Shown: positions 1 through 5,087, numbered from the stretch's first letter. The stretch is DNA of 5,087 bases from CAYRVX01 sp964642165 (GCA_964642165.1 CAZXOC010000426.1:1-5087), one strand, 5' to 3'. The notes: generated from the sequence alone by a model not told the origin. A program made the numbers and translations.

Positions 1-178
1 CCGCCTGCGGCGCGGCGGCCTCTTCCGCCTCGTGAGGGGCAGCGCTCGGCTCGGCCTCGGGGACGGCTTCCGACGGCGGCTCGGCGCTCGCCGCGGCGGG
101 CTCGGCCGCTTCGGCGGGTGTCGCCTCGGCTTCGGGGGGCGTTACCTCGGCTTGTGCCTCGGGCGGCCGCTCGGCCGG
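1..178 (-). repeat. Low-complexity Ala/Pro/Glu-coding tract
   Basis: The DNA is dominated by recurring GCCGAG/CTCGGC-type words. On the minus strand it encodes residues 737-795 of the dynamin-like protein, which consist mainly of Ala, Glu and Pro with a few Ser and Thr. It is acidic and has no predicted fold. Tracts like this vary in length between relatives, and they explain the long spurious frames on the opposite strand. The tract continues beyond the left edge. Confidence 0.7.
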
Positions 179-2386
179 AACGAACCGCTCGCGGAGCGCA
201 TCGGCCAGCGGCCGGGCACGCTCCACCGCGTCGCGGAGCGCCGCAATGTCGGCGAGAAGCCGCTCGGCCTCGGCGAGCTCTTGCTCCAGCTCGGCGATCC
301 TCTGGCGGACCTCCTCCTCCTTGCGTGCCAGCAGGTCCCGCAGCGACCCGGACAGCGCCGAGGCATACGCGTCTACGAGCCGCTCCGGAAGCTGCCCGGC
401 CGCCTCGTCCAGCACCAGCCGCAGGCGCTCCCGGGCCAGGGAGCGCATGACCTCTTCGGCCGCCTCGCCCAGGCGCTTGGCCTTCTTTTCCGGCGGGATC
501 GGCTGCTCCGGGCACTGGGGCGGGCCGAACAGCCGCTGGCGCACCCGCGCCTTCGATCGCAGCAGCACCCAGTCCCAGAACCCCCGCTTCACCGGGATGT
601 CGTCGCTGCGGAGGACCACGCCGACGGGCACGGCCTCTTCGGGCGCCGGCATCGCCCCCAGGGCCTCCCTGGCCTCGGCCGCCAGGTCGATCTCGACGCT
701 CGTCAGGTCGGCGAGGGCCTCGGGGGAGAGGCTCAACCCGGCCGCCGCGCCGCCGGCCTGCCGCGTCATCTCCTCGCGACACAGGCTCAGGCACTCGTCG
801 CGCGTCCGCGCGAGCAGCGGCCCGAGGCTCGACGCCACCAGCTCCTGGAGGGGCAGGTCCGTGCAGAACCACTTGTGGAGCTCGTCGTCGATGCGGGCGA
901 CGGTCATGCGCCGCCCCGCTTCGGCCTGGTCGGCCGCGGCCGTCGCCAGCCGCCGACGCAGCGCCGCCGCCAGCGAGGTCCAGTCGATCGTCTCGAGCCG
1001 GGCGATCGCCTCGGACTGGGCGACGGCTTCCTCGCGCGCGCCGCGCAGCGCCGAGGCCTGGCGGGCCAGCTCCCGCACCCGGTCGTGCTCGGCGAGCTCG
1101 TCGAGCTGCGACAGGAGCGACCCCGCGCGGCGCAGGCTGTCGTGCAGGAACTCGTGCAGGTACTCCGTGCTGTTGAGGTAGTCGGTCAGGTCCTGGAGCA
1201 GCTCGCCGAAGTTCGCCTGCCCGTGCGGCGGGTCGGGCTGCTCGTCCACCTGCCCGGTGCGCGCCTTGCGGATCCGCGCGCTGGCGGCGTGGAGCAGATC
1301 GGCGGGGTAGATCTTCAGCCGCCCGGCGTCGTCGGCGGCCTTCAGCGGGGCGTTGAGCGACAGGTCCCGGAACGCCTCGATGATCCGCCGGGGGTCCTGC
1401 CTCTCCAGGCTGGGCACCAGCCGACCGTCGGGGGCCAGGTCGCACTTGGTCGCGTCGAGGTTGACGATGAGGAAGACCCGGCTGAAGAGCTTCAACAACT
1501 CGTGGAACTCCTCGAAAACCTGCTCCAGGAACAGGTTGTCGGTCTTGACGATGAAGATGGCGCAGGCCGCAGCGTTTCGGAAGTCCCGCGTCATCTGGTC
1601 GTAGCCGAACTTCATGCGACTGTACAGGCCCGGCGTGTCCACCAGGACGGCCCCGGAATCAGCCAGGTCGCCCATCGGCAGCCGGACGTGGATCGCGCGG
1701 TAGGCCTGGGGCATGTGCGTGGCCGGGTCGAAGTCCTGCCCGCCGGTCTCCACCCGGCGGATGCGCGCCATCAGCTCCTTGTGGGCGTCCTGGACAAGGT
1801 GGTGCAGGCTGCGCTGGTCGGCGATCGGCATCTCGCGACCGTCGTAGCGCGTGACGACGAAGCCGGGCGATTCGCTGTGGGAGACGCTGACGATGCACGG
1901 GTAGGCCGGCATCGACGTCACCTCGCTGACGTAGGCCGAGCAGACGGCGTTCATGAACGTGCTCTTGCCGCTCTTGAGGGGCCCGAAGATCAGCACGTAG
2001 GCCTGCTGCTCGGCGACCTTGTCGGTGAGGACCTGCACCTGGTGGGCGAGCTCGCGAAGGTCGGGCAGCAGCGAACAGACGGGCCAGTCGCCCGACACGT
2101 CGGCGAGCGTTTCGGCGGCGCGACGGATCGGCCCGACCAGCGGACGGAAGTCCGCCTCGAACTGCTCGCCGAACTCGCGAAGCAAGGTACGCATGGCGGG
2201 GCACCGTGGGACCGGGGCGGACGGCTCGGCGGGCCGGAGCGCGGGCCCTTCGACGCCGTCGGGCCGCTGGCTTGCCTCCGTGGACTCGCCCTCGCCGCTG
2301 CCGGCCGGGGGGCTCTGCTGCCCCGCGAGCCTCGCCAGCGCCTCGGCCAGGGCCATCTCTCCTGGGCTTACATCCTTCCCGGACAT
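1..2386 (-). CDS. Dynamin-like GTPase, C-terminus cut by window edge
   Basis: This frame is open on the minus strand from an ATG at 2386 to the left edge, giving at least 795 residues and no stop. The GTPase domain covers roughly residues 115-330. G1/P-loop is GPLKSGKST (135-143) and G3 is DTPG (250-253). The likely G4 region is IVNLDATKCD (307-316). After it comes a long helical region typical of bacterial dynamin-like proteins, with a Trp-rich amphipathic patch GFWDWVLL (602-609). A heptad-like coiled coil spans about 686-735, and an Ala/Pro/Glu-rich disordered tail follows from 737. I see no hydrophobic segment long enough for a transmembrane helix, so membrane contact, if any, would be peripheral. 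Family members bind or remodel membranes using GTP; that role here is inferred. The start is chosen because GGGAGG lies 5 nt upstream. The next Met (residue 11) has a purine-rich site only one base away, which is too close. G2 Thr is not obvious (AYPCIV at 161-166). The gene probably has its own promoter in the gap after the lipoprotein gene. Confidence 0.88.
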   Translation of the reverse strand, partial: MSGKDVSPGEMALAEALARLAGQQSPPAGSGEGESTEASQRPDGVEGPALRPAEPSAPVPRCPAMRTLLREFGEQFEADFRPLVGPIRRAAETLADVSGDWPVCSLLPDLRELAHQVQVLTDKVAEQQAYVLIFGPLKSGKSTFMNAVCSAYVSEVTSMPAYPCIVSVSHSESPGFVVTRYDGREMPIADQRSLHHLVQDAHKELMARIRRVETGGQDFDPATHMPQAYRAIHVRLPMGDLADSGAVLVDTPGLYSRMKFGYDQMTRDFRNAAACAIFIVKTDNLFLEQVFEEFHELLKLFSRVFLIVNLDATKCDLAPDGRLVPSLERQDPRRIIEAFRDLSLNAPLKAADDAGRLKIYPADLLHAASARIRKARTGQVDEQPDPPHGQANFGELLQDLTDYLNSTEYLHEFLHDSLRRAGSLLSQLDELAEHDRVRELARQASALRGAREEAVAQSEAIARLETIDWTSLAAALRRRLATAAADQAEAGRRMTVARIDDELHKWFCTDLPLQELVASSLGPLLARTRDECLSLCREEMTRQAGGAAAGLSLSPEALADLTSVEIDLAAEAREALGAMPAPEEAVPVGVVLRSDDIPVKRGFWDWVLLRSKARVRQRLFGPPQCPEQPIPPEKKAKRLGEAAEEVMRSLARERLRLVLDEAAGQLPERLVDAYASALSGSLRDLLARKEEEVRQRIAELEQELAEAERLLADIAALRDAVERARPLADALRERFVPAERPPEAQAEVTPPEAEATPAEAAEPAAASAEPPSEAVPEAEPSAAPHEAEEAAAPQA

Positions 2387-2391
2387 TTCGG

Positions 2392-2397
2392 CCTCCC
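2392..2397 (-). promoter_or_regulatory. Ribosome binding site of the dynamin-like gene
   Basis: On the minus strand the bases read GGGAGG, followed by a 5-nt spacer and then ATG at 2386. This is a strong Shine-Dalgarno match at a good distance, and it decides in favour of 2386 over the in-frame ATG at 2356. Confidence 0.75.
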
Positions 2398-2422
2398 TGC
2401 CTGTTCGTTCGGATTCGCCCGT

Positions 2423-2456
2423 CGGGTCCCTCCCCGGCGCCCCTTCGGGCGACCCG
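2423..2456 (-). other. GC-rich hairpin in the 5' leader of the dynamin-like gene
   Basis: CGGGT (2423-2427) pairs with ACCCG (2452-2456). Inside it, CGCCC (2438-2442) pairs with GGGCG (2447-2451) around a 4-nt loop. On the minus strand the structure would form at the very 5' end of the mRNA from the promoter at 2461-2489. There is no T-run after it, so it is not a typical intrinsic terminator. It may stabilise or modulate the leader, or be incidental in GC-rich DNA. Confidence 0.35.
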
Positions 2457-2460
2457 GCAT

Positions 2461-2489
2461 ATCATAACCGCGAATCGGCATCTGGCCAA
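2461..2489 (-). promoter_or_regulatory. Putative sigma70-type promoter for the dynamin-like gene
   Basis: On the minus strand a -35-like TTGGCC (2484-2489) is followed after exactly 17 bp by TATGAT (2461-2466), five of six matches to the -10 consensus. Transcription would start near 2454, leaving a leader of about 68 nt before the ATG at 2386. It sits in the gap after the lipoprotein gene, so the GTPase can be expressed independently. No experimental support; the call is from consensus and position. Confidence 0.5.
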
Positions 2490-2501
2490 GGACGAATCGG
2501 C
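2471..2501. repeat. 9-bp direct repeat flanking the -35 box
   Basis: CGAATCGGC occurs at 2471-2479 and again at 2493-2501, 22 bp apart start to start, about two helical turns. One copy lies in the promoter spacer and the other just upstream of the -35 hexamer. This arrangement is compatible with an operator for a factor binding one DNA face. The repeat is directly seen; the regulatory role is a guess. Confidence 0.35.
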
Positions 2502-2522
2502 TTCGGCGCCCGCGCCCCGGCC

Positions 2523-3242
2523 CTACCTGCTCTTCAGCACTCCGGTCTTGCGGCCGATGGCCAGGATTTCCTCGACGGTCTTCTCCGTCAGCTCGTGGCC
2601 CTTCAGCAGCGGGAAGCCCTCCCAGATGACCACGCCCCCGGGCTCGACGATGATCACGTGCGGGATGCCGTAGACGCCGAGCTGGTTCTTCATCCGCGCC
2701 TGGGTGTCGATCGCGCTGAAGTACTCGATGGCCGGGTCCTTGAGCTTGCGGACGGCCGCCTCCGACTCGTCGGAGACGCCGATCACGACGAGGTCCTCGC
2801 CGTAGGCGCGGTGGAGCCGGTTCAGCAGGTGGATCGACCGCCGGCAGGGGGGGCACCACGTCGCCCAGAACTCGATCAGAACGTACTTGCCCTTCGTCTT
2901 GGGCGCGTCGGTGAGCCACGTCTCGACGACCAGCTTGGGCGCGTCCTGCCAGAGACAGGAGTTCGCCCAGATGCGCTTCCCGCCGGCCGTCTTCGGCGGC
3001 TTGTAATCCGTCTCGAACGGCGAGTCGACGGCGAAGCGCGCCATCTTGTCCTGCCGCGCGGCGGGCTGGGTCGCGGTCACCGTGGGCGCGAGGCACGGCC
3101 CCGTCTCGCACGGGTCGATCGCGCCCGCCGGCTGCGTCGCGACCTGCGCCTCGGGCGGCCCGTCGCAGCCGGTCAGCCACGCCGCTCCCGCCAGGAGCAG
3201 GGCCGCCAGCGCGCCCGCCCGGTTCCAGCCGATTGTCATCAT
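2523..3242 (-). CDS. TlpA/ResA-like thioredoxin-fold lipoprotein
   Basis: The 239-residue product starts with Met-Met-Thr, a basic Asn-Arg pair and a hydrophobic core, and ends its signal in a lipobox LTGC with the lipidated Cys at 26. It is therefore expected to be exported and membrane-anchored. A low-complexity linker rich in Thr, Gln, Pro and Ala follows (about 33-63). The thioredoxin-like domain covers about 105-235. It has the active site WCPPC (129-133) after the usual beta strand (VLIEFWAT) and the cis-proline motif GIPH, with P194. TlpA/ResA-type proteins reduce or oxidise periplasmic disulfides, for example during cytochrome c maturation; the partner here is unknown. Three further cysteines (45, 50 and 96) precede the domain, which is unusual. 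A longer frame reaches back to 3464, but the ATG at 3242 fits both the signal peptide and a GGAGGAGGAGAGG purine tract 8 nt upstream. The second ATG at 3239 is equally possible. The gene is divergent from the TIM-barrel gene. Confidence 0.9.
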   Translation of the reverse strand: MMTIGWNRAGALAALLLAGAAWLTGCDGPPEAQVATQPAGAIDPCETGPCLAPTVTATQPAARQDKMARFAVDSPFETDYKPPKTAGGKRIWANSCLWQDAPKLVVETWLTDAPKTKGKYVLIEFWATWCPPCRRSIHLLNRLHRAYGEDLVVIGVSDESEAAVRKLKDPAIEYFSAIDTQARMKNQLGVYGIPHVIIVEPGGVVIWEGFPLLKGHELTEKTVEEILAIGRKTGVLKSR

Positions 3243-3250
3243 GCTTGCGT

Positions 3251-3264
3251 CCTCTCCTCCTCCC
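3251..3264 (-). promoter_or_regulatory. Purine-rich ribosome binding site of the lipoprotein gene
   Basis: On the minus strand this reads GGGAGGAGGAGAGG, an extended run with several overlapping Shine-Dalgarno matches ending 8 nt before the ATG at 3242. It supports the start at 3242 or 3239 rather than any of the upstream in-frame starts. Confidence 0.65.
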
Positions 3265-3283
3265 GGCGCCACATCTCGGATGC

Positions 3284-3314
3284 ATTCTACCGCCGGGATG
3301 GAAGGGCGGGACAG
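3284..3314 (-). promoter_or_regulatory. Putative promoter for the lipoprotein gene
   Basis: On the minus strand TAGAAT (3284-3289) matches the -10 consensus at five of six positions. The -35 side is poor: CTGTCC (3309-3314) lies 19 bp upstream with three matches. The predicted start near 3277 gives a leader of about 35 nt. The -10 is fairly convincing by position and the -35 is not. Confidence 0.35.
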
Positions 3315-3341
3315 CCTTTTGCCGATCGGGGGGAGCGGCGC

Positions 3342-3369
3342 TTGCGGCCGGTGGACGCGGCGGTATGAT
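3342..3369 (+). promoter_or_regulatory. Putative promoter for the TIM-barrel gene
   Basis: TTGCGG (3342-3347) is separated by 16 bp from TATGAT (3364-3369), a five-of-six match to the -10 consensus. Transcription would begin near 3376, about 66 nt before the ATG at 3442. The same hexamer, again preceded by GCGG and followed shortly by a GGG run, is found in the dynamin-gene promoter, which suggests the same sigma factor reads both. Confidence 0.45.
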
Positions 3370-3378
3370 CGGGCGACG

Positions 3379-3397
3379 CGGGGCGAGAGGCGCCCCG
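3379..3397 (+). other. 7-bp hairpin in the 5' leader of the TIM-barrel gene
   Basis: CGGGGCG (3379-3385) and CGCCCCG (3391-3397) pair perfectly around a 5-nt AGAGG loop. It lies just after the predicted transcription start and well upstream of the ribosome binding site, so it would not block initiation. It could protect the 5' end of the mRNA. No known riboswitch is recognised. Confidence 0.35.
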
Positions 3398-3441
3398 ACG
3401 GCGAGGCCCCGGGCCGGCGCCGAGGCAGGAAGGAGCATCTC

Positions 3442-4221
3442 ATGACTGCTGACGTGAAGAGCATCCCGATTGGCCTTCAGTTGTACTCCGTGCGGCACGA
3501 GTGCGAGAAGGACGACGGCAAGAACTTCCCGAACGTCGTCGAGGCCGTGGCGAAGATGGGCTACGAGGGCGTCGAGTTCGCGGGCTACTACGGCTGGGAG
3601 GCGGCCGACATCAAGAGGGTGCTCGACGACAACGGCCTGCCGTGCTGCGGGACGCACGTCGGCATCCAGACCTTGCTCGGCGAGGAGCTGGACCGGTCCG
3701 TCGAGTTCCACCGGGCCATCGGGAACCAGTTCCTGATCGTGCCCGGCCTGCCGGAGGCGTACCGCGACTCGCCCGACGCCTGGAAGCGCACCGCCGAGCT
3801 GTTCAACGAGATCGCCGAGAAGCTCGCCCCCCAGGGCATGCACACCGGCTACCACAACCATGCCGTGGAGTTCCAGCCGATGGAGGGGCAGGTCCCGTGG
3901 GACGTCCTGTTCGGGACCGCCCGCGAGGACGTGGTGATGCAGCTCGACATCGGCAACGCCATCCACGGCGGCGGCGACTGCGCGGCGTACCTGCGGAAGT
4001 ACCCCGGGCGCGCCTTGACGCTGCACGTGAAGGACTACGGCGGGGCGCCCGATTCGGTCGTCGGCGAGGGCGAGGTGGACTGGTCCGAGATGCTGCCCCT
4101 GGCAGCCGAGGTCGGCGGGACCCAGTGGTTCATCGTCGAGCACGAGAAGGACCCCGCCCGCGCGCTGTCCGACGTGGATAAGTGCCTCCAGAACCTCCGG
4201 GAGATCGTCGCGGGGCTGTGA
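3442..4221 (+). CDS. Sugar phosphate isomerase/epimerase-like TIM-barrel protein
   Basis: This 259-residue protein has the pattern of the xylose-isomerase-like TIM-barrel superfamily (AP_endonuc_2/IolE-type). The first strand is IGLQLYSVR (10-18), followed by GYEGVEFAGYYG (40-51) and GTHVGIQ (70-76). The likely metal ligands are E143 (in YHNHAVEF), D169 (in QLDIGN), H195 (in LHVKD) and E233 (in IVEHE). The GEGEVDW loop (208-214) is also typical. Family members bind a divalent metal and isomerise, epimerise or dehydrate sugars and inositols; the substrate here cannot be told from sequence. There is no Tat or Sec signal, so it is cytoplasmic, and the length is complete for the family. The ATG at 3442 is chosen because AGGAAGGAG lies 6 nt upstream and homology-like sequence begins right after it, whereas the longer frame from 3046 overlaps the divergent lipoprotein gene. 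It has its own promoter and a downstream inverted repeat, so it is probably monocistronic. Confidence 0.92.
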   Translation: MTADVKSIPIGLQLYSVRHECEKDDGKNFPNVVEAVAKMGYEGVEFAGYYGWEAADIKRVLDDNGLPCCGTHVGIQTLLGEELDRSVEFHRAIGNQFLIVPGLPEAYRDSPDAWKRTAELFNEIAEKLAPQGMHTGYHNHAVEFQPMEGQVPWDVLFGTAREDVVMQLDIGNAIHGGGDCAAYLRKYPGRALTLHVKDYGGAPDSVVGEGEVDWSEMLPLAAEVGGTQWFIVEHEKDPARALSDVDKCLQNLREIVAGL

Positions 4222-4227
4222 GAACGA

Positions 4228-4290
4228 TGCACGCTCTTGTGGGCGGGATCGCTCTGGTCTGCGATCCGCCGTTCGTGCAAGACCTTTCCT
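4228..4290 (+). terminator. Inverted repeat, probable terminator of the TIM-barrel gene
   Basis: Six bases after the stop codon, TGCACG (4228-4233) pairs with CGTGCA (4274-4279). Nested inside, GGCGGGATCGC (4242-4252) pairs with GCGATCCGCC (4261-4270) with one bulged G and an 8-nt loop. The downstream sequence has only a broken T-run (CCTTTCCT), so this would be a weak or non-canonical intrinsic terminator. Position and stem strength favour transcript ending or 3'-end protection. Confidence 0.45.
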
Positions 4291-4313
4291 CGAGCGGGCT
4301 CGTGGCGTAGAAT
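4285..4313 (+). promoter_or_regulatory. Possible promoter for the peptidase-like gene
   Basis: TAGAAT (4308-4313) matches the -10 consensus at five of six positions. Seventeen bp upstream lies TTTCCT (4285-4290), a weak -35 with three matches. The start would be near 4320, giving a leader of about 54 nt to the ATG at 4374. It begins right after the inverted repeat that closes the previous gene. Confidence 0.33.
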
Positions 4314-4363
4314 CAGGTGTAAGGGCACCGATGCTCGCGGGTCGTCCCTTGGAAGAGCCTGCC

Positions 4364-4368
4364 GAAGG
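4364..4368 (+). promoter_or_regulatory. Ribosome binding site of the peptidase-like gene
   Basis: GAAGG ends 5 nt before the ATG at 4374. Because the last base of this site is the first base of the alternative GTG start at 4368, the site supports ATG 4374 as the real start. Confidence 0.5.
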
Positions 4369-4373
4369 TGAAC

Positions 4374-4898
4374 ATGGGTCAGGCGAGCAGACAGATCCGT
4401 CTTCCGAGGAGCATACCTCTCGCCACGAGAACAGGGCGCGCGGTGCCGAATGTGCAGGACCTGGATCTGCCTCCTCATCGGGTGAGACTCTACCTCGATG
4501 CTTCTAAGAGACGCTTTCCCCGCGCGGAGCTTCGCCGATTGCCTACCGGCTGTTACAACTGCCACGGCCTGACCTTTGCCTCACGCCGGACACAGATACT
4601 CGACCCAAGCGTCGTCGAGGACATCCTCAAGGACGATGGCTATCGCCGGATCAGGTTCCGCGGCGTCATGCAAGGCGATCTGGCCGTTTACTACGACAGG
4701 CGCGAGATCGCCCACACAGGTGTGATTGTGGCTGTGGAACGAGACGAGAGGATCCTGGGGGGCGGAGCGGTTAAGGAATCTCGCAGAAATAAGCTAAAGC
4801 ATTTGTCACTTGCGTGCCGTTGTAAGAGGCATGCCAAACGCTATGGTTGTGGAATGGGTCAGGGACAAGTACGAGGCGCTGAAGGGGTCGCTGAATGA
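4374..4898 (+). CDS. Cys/His peptidase-like protein, C-terminus replaced by IS insertion
   Basis: The 174-residue frame has two distinct halves. Residues 1 to about 134 resemble small NlpC/P60-like (papain-fold) hypothetical proteins. YNCHGLTFASRRT (61-73) carries the candidate nucleophile C63, with C60 and H64 beside it. An ILKDDGY block (84-90) and GDLAVYY (101-107) follow, and AHTGVIV (113-119) supplies the candidate catalytic H114. From memory, relatives continue with a SKWG-type motif and a further His; here that part is missing. After GGGAVK (129-134) the sequence turns into a Lys/Arg/Cys-rich tail of about 40 residues that overlaps, in another frame, the transposase gene. I infer that an insertion sequence entered near 4775 and that the tail is translated element DNA. 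The rest of the original gene should lie beyond the element, outside the window. There is no signal peptide. The product is probably inactive or altered. A GTG at 4368 is an alternative start. Confidence 0.6.
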   Translation: MGQASRQIRLPRSIPLATRTGRAVPNVQDLDLPPHRVRLYLDASKRRFPRAELRRLPTGCYNCHGLTFASRRTQILDPSVVEDILKDDGYRRIRFRGVMQGDLAVYYDRREIAHTGVIVAVERDERILGGGAVKESRRNKLKHLSLACRCKRHAKRYGCGMGQGQVRGAEGVAE

Positions 4899-5087
4899 GC
4901 GATCCCGGCGGCTCTGGGCTGCGACGGAGGCGCGGTCTCTCGGCCGGGGTGGCGTGGCGGCGGTGATGGCGGCAACCGGGATGTCCTCGGCGACGGTGAG
5001 CAAGGGCCTCAGGGAGTTGGAGGCCGCGGCGGCGGGCGTTCTCCTTGCGAAGCCGCCGCAGTTCGGCCTGGGCGGCACCCTCACCCG
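4776..5087 (+). mobile_element. Left end of an ISAzo13-like insertion sequence, partial
   Basis: The element is inferred from the transposase N-terminus beginning at 4831 or 4843 and from the abrupt loss of family-like sequence in the preceding gene at about 4775. The first 50 or so bases (4776-4830) are noticeably richer in A and T than the surroundings and have no other coding role. That fits the short non-coding end of an IS. The exact boundary, terminal inverted repeat and target duplication cannot be defined because the right end is outside the window. Confidence 0.6.
4831..5087 (+). CDS. ISAzo13 family transposase, N-terminal part
   Basis: Eighty-five codons are visible before the right edge. 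The pattern KYEALKGSLNERSRRLWAA (13-31), EARSLGRGGVAAV (33-45) and ATGMSSATVSKGLRELE (48-64) is the characteristic N-terminus of ISAzo13-type transposases. It includes a helix-turn-helix at about 41-64 expected to bind the element ends. The DDE catalytic domain lies outside the window. The start is uncertain: ATG 4831 has AAGAGG only 1 nt upstream and ATG 4843 has it 13 nt upstream, so neither has a good ribosome binding site. Low expression of this kind is common for transposases. The frame overlaps the last 68 bases of the disrupted peptidase-like gene. The family's usual Arg-Pro-Gly-Gly-Gly-Arg stretch after the HTH is not in this frame (KPPQFGLGGT at 74-83), so the copy may be frameshifted or divergent. 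Confidence 0.75.
   Translation, partial: MPNAMVVEWVRDKYEALKGSLNERSRRLWAATEARSLGRGGVAAVMAATGMSSATVSKGLRELEAAAAGVLLAKPPQFGLGGTLT

Noticed and set aside
32..2467. 811-codon open frame on the plus strand
   Set aside because: It is exactly antisense to the dynamin-like gene and has Arg/Leu/Gly-rich composition with no recognisable domain. High G+C third positions on the minus strand keep this frame open.
1659..2489. 276-codon minus-strand frame over the GTPase start
   Set aside because: It is an Arg/Ala/Gly-rich shadow in another frame. The P-loop and DTPG motifs are in the neighbouring frame.
2467..2522. Terminator after the lipoprotein gene
   Set aside because: Only a short GGCG/CGCC stem is visible on the minus strand and no T-run follows it.
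2019..3368. 449-codon plus-strand frame
   Set aside because: It is antisense to the GTPase start and the lipoprotein gene, and its composition shows no domain.
3046..3441. N-terminal extension of the TIM-barrel protein
   Set aside because: It would overlap the divergent lipoprotein gene, and the family-like sequence and ribosome binding site both point to ATG 3442.
2368..4143. 591-codon minus-strand frame
   Set aside because: It crosses the lipoprotein gene, the divergent promoter region and the antisense of the TIM-barrel gene. The lipoprotein is read in another frame with clear motifs.
4804..4835. TTGTCA as a transposase promoter -35
   Set aside because: The hexamer is a five-of-six match, but no acceptable -10 lies 16-18 bp downstream.
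4806..5084. 92-codon minus-strand frame at the right end
   Set aside because: It is antisense to the ISAzo13-like transposase N-terminus, which has recognisable family sequence.

Overview
The window is about 70% G+C and looks like chromosomal DNA of a high-GC Gram-negative-type bacterium. A member of the Planctomycetota is my best guess. It rests on the general character of the genes (TlpA/ResA-type lipoprotein with a Thr/Gln/Pro/Ala linker, sugar-phosphate-isomerase-like TIM barrel, large dynamin-like GTPase, ISAzo13-type transposase) and is not proven by any marker gene.

Layout. (1) Positions 1-2386, minus strand: a large dynamin-like GTPase of at least 795 residues. Its C-terminal end, an Ala/Pro/Glu-rich tail, runs off the left edge. 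The longest forward open frame in this region is only its antisense shadow. (2) 2387-2522: an intergenic stretch with a good sigma70-like promoter for the GTPase, a hairpin, and a 9-bp direct repeat flanking the -35 box. (3) 2523-3242, minus strand: a 239-residue thioredoxin-fold lipoprotein with a WCPPC active site. (4) 3243-3441: a divergent promoter region. (5) 3442-4221, plus strand: a 259-residue sugar phosphate isomerase/epimerase-like TIM-barrel protein, followed by a strong inverted repeat that probably ends its transcript. (6) From about 4374, plus strand: a small Cys/His protein resembling NlpC/P60-like cysteine peptidases. Its family-like sequence stops abruptly near 4775. (7) From about 4776 to the right edge: the left end of an insertion sequence whose transposase N-terminus matches the ISAzo13 family.

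The genes do not form one pathway. Each seems to be its own transcription unit, with a TATGAT or TAGAAT -10-like box about 35-75 bp upstream of the start codon. The most notable event is the insertion sequence, which appears to have landed inside the peptidase-like gene and replaced its C-terminus with element-derived codons. I found no CRISPR array, tRNA, rRNA or obvious new multi-gene system. The least ordinary coding item is the dynamin-like GTPase, whose G2 and G4 motifs look non-canonical.
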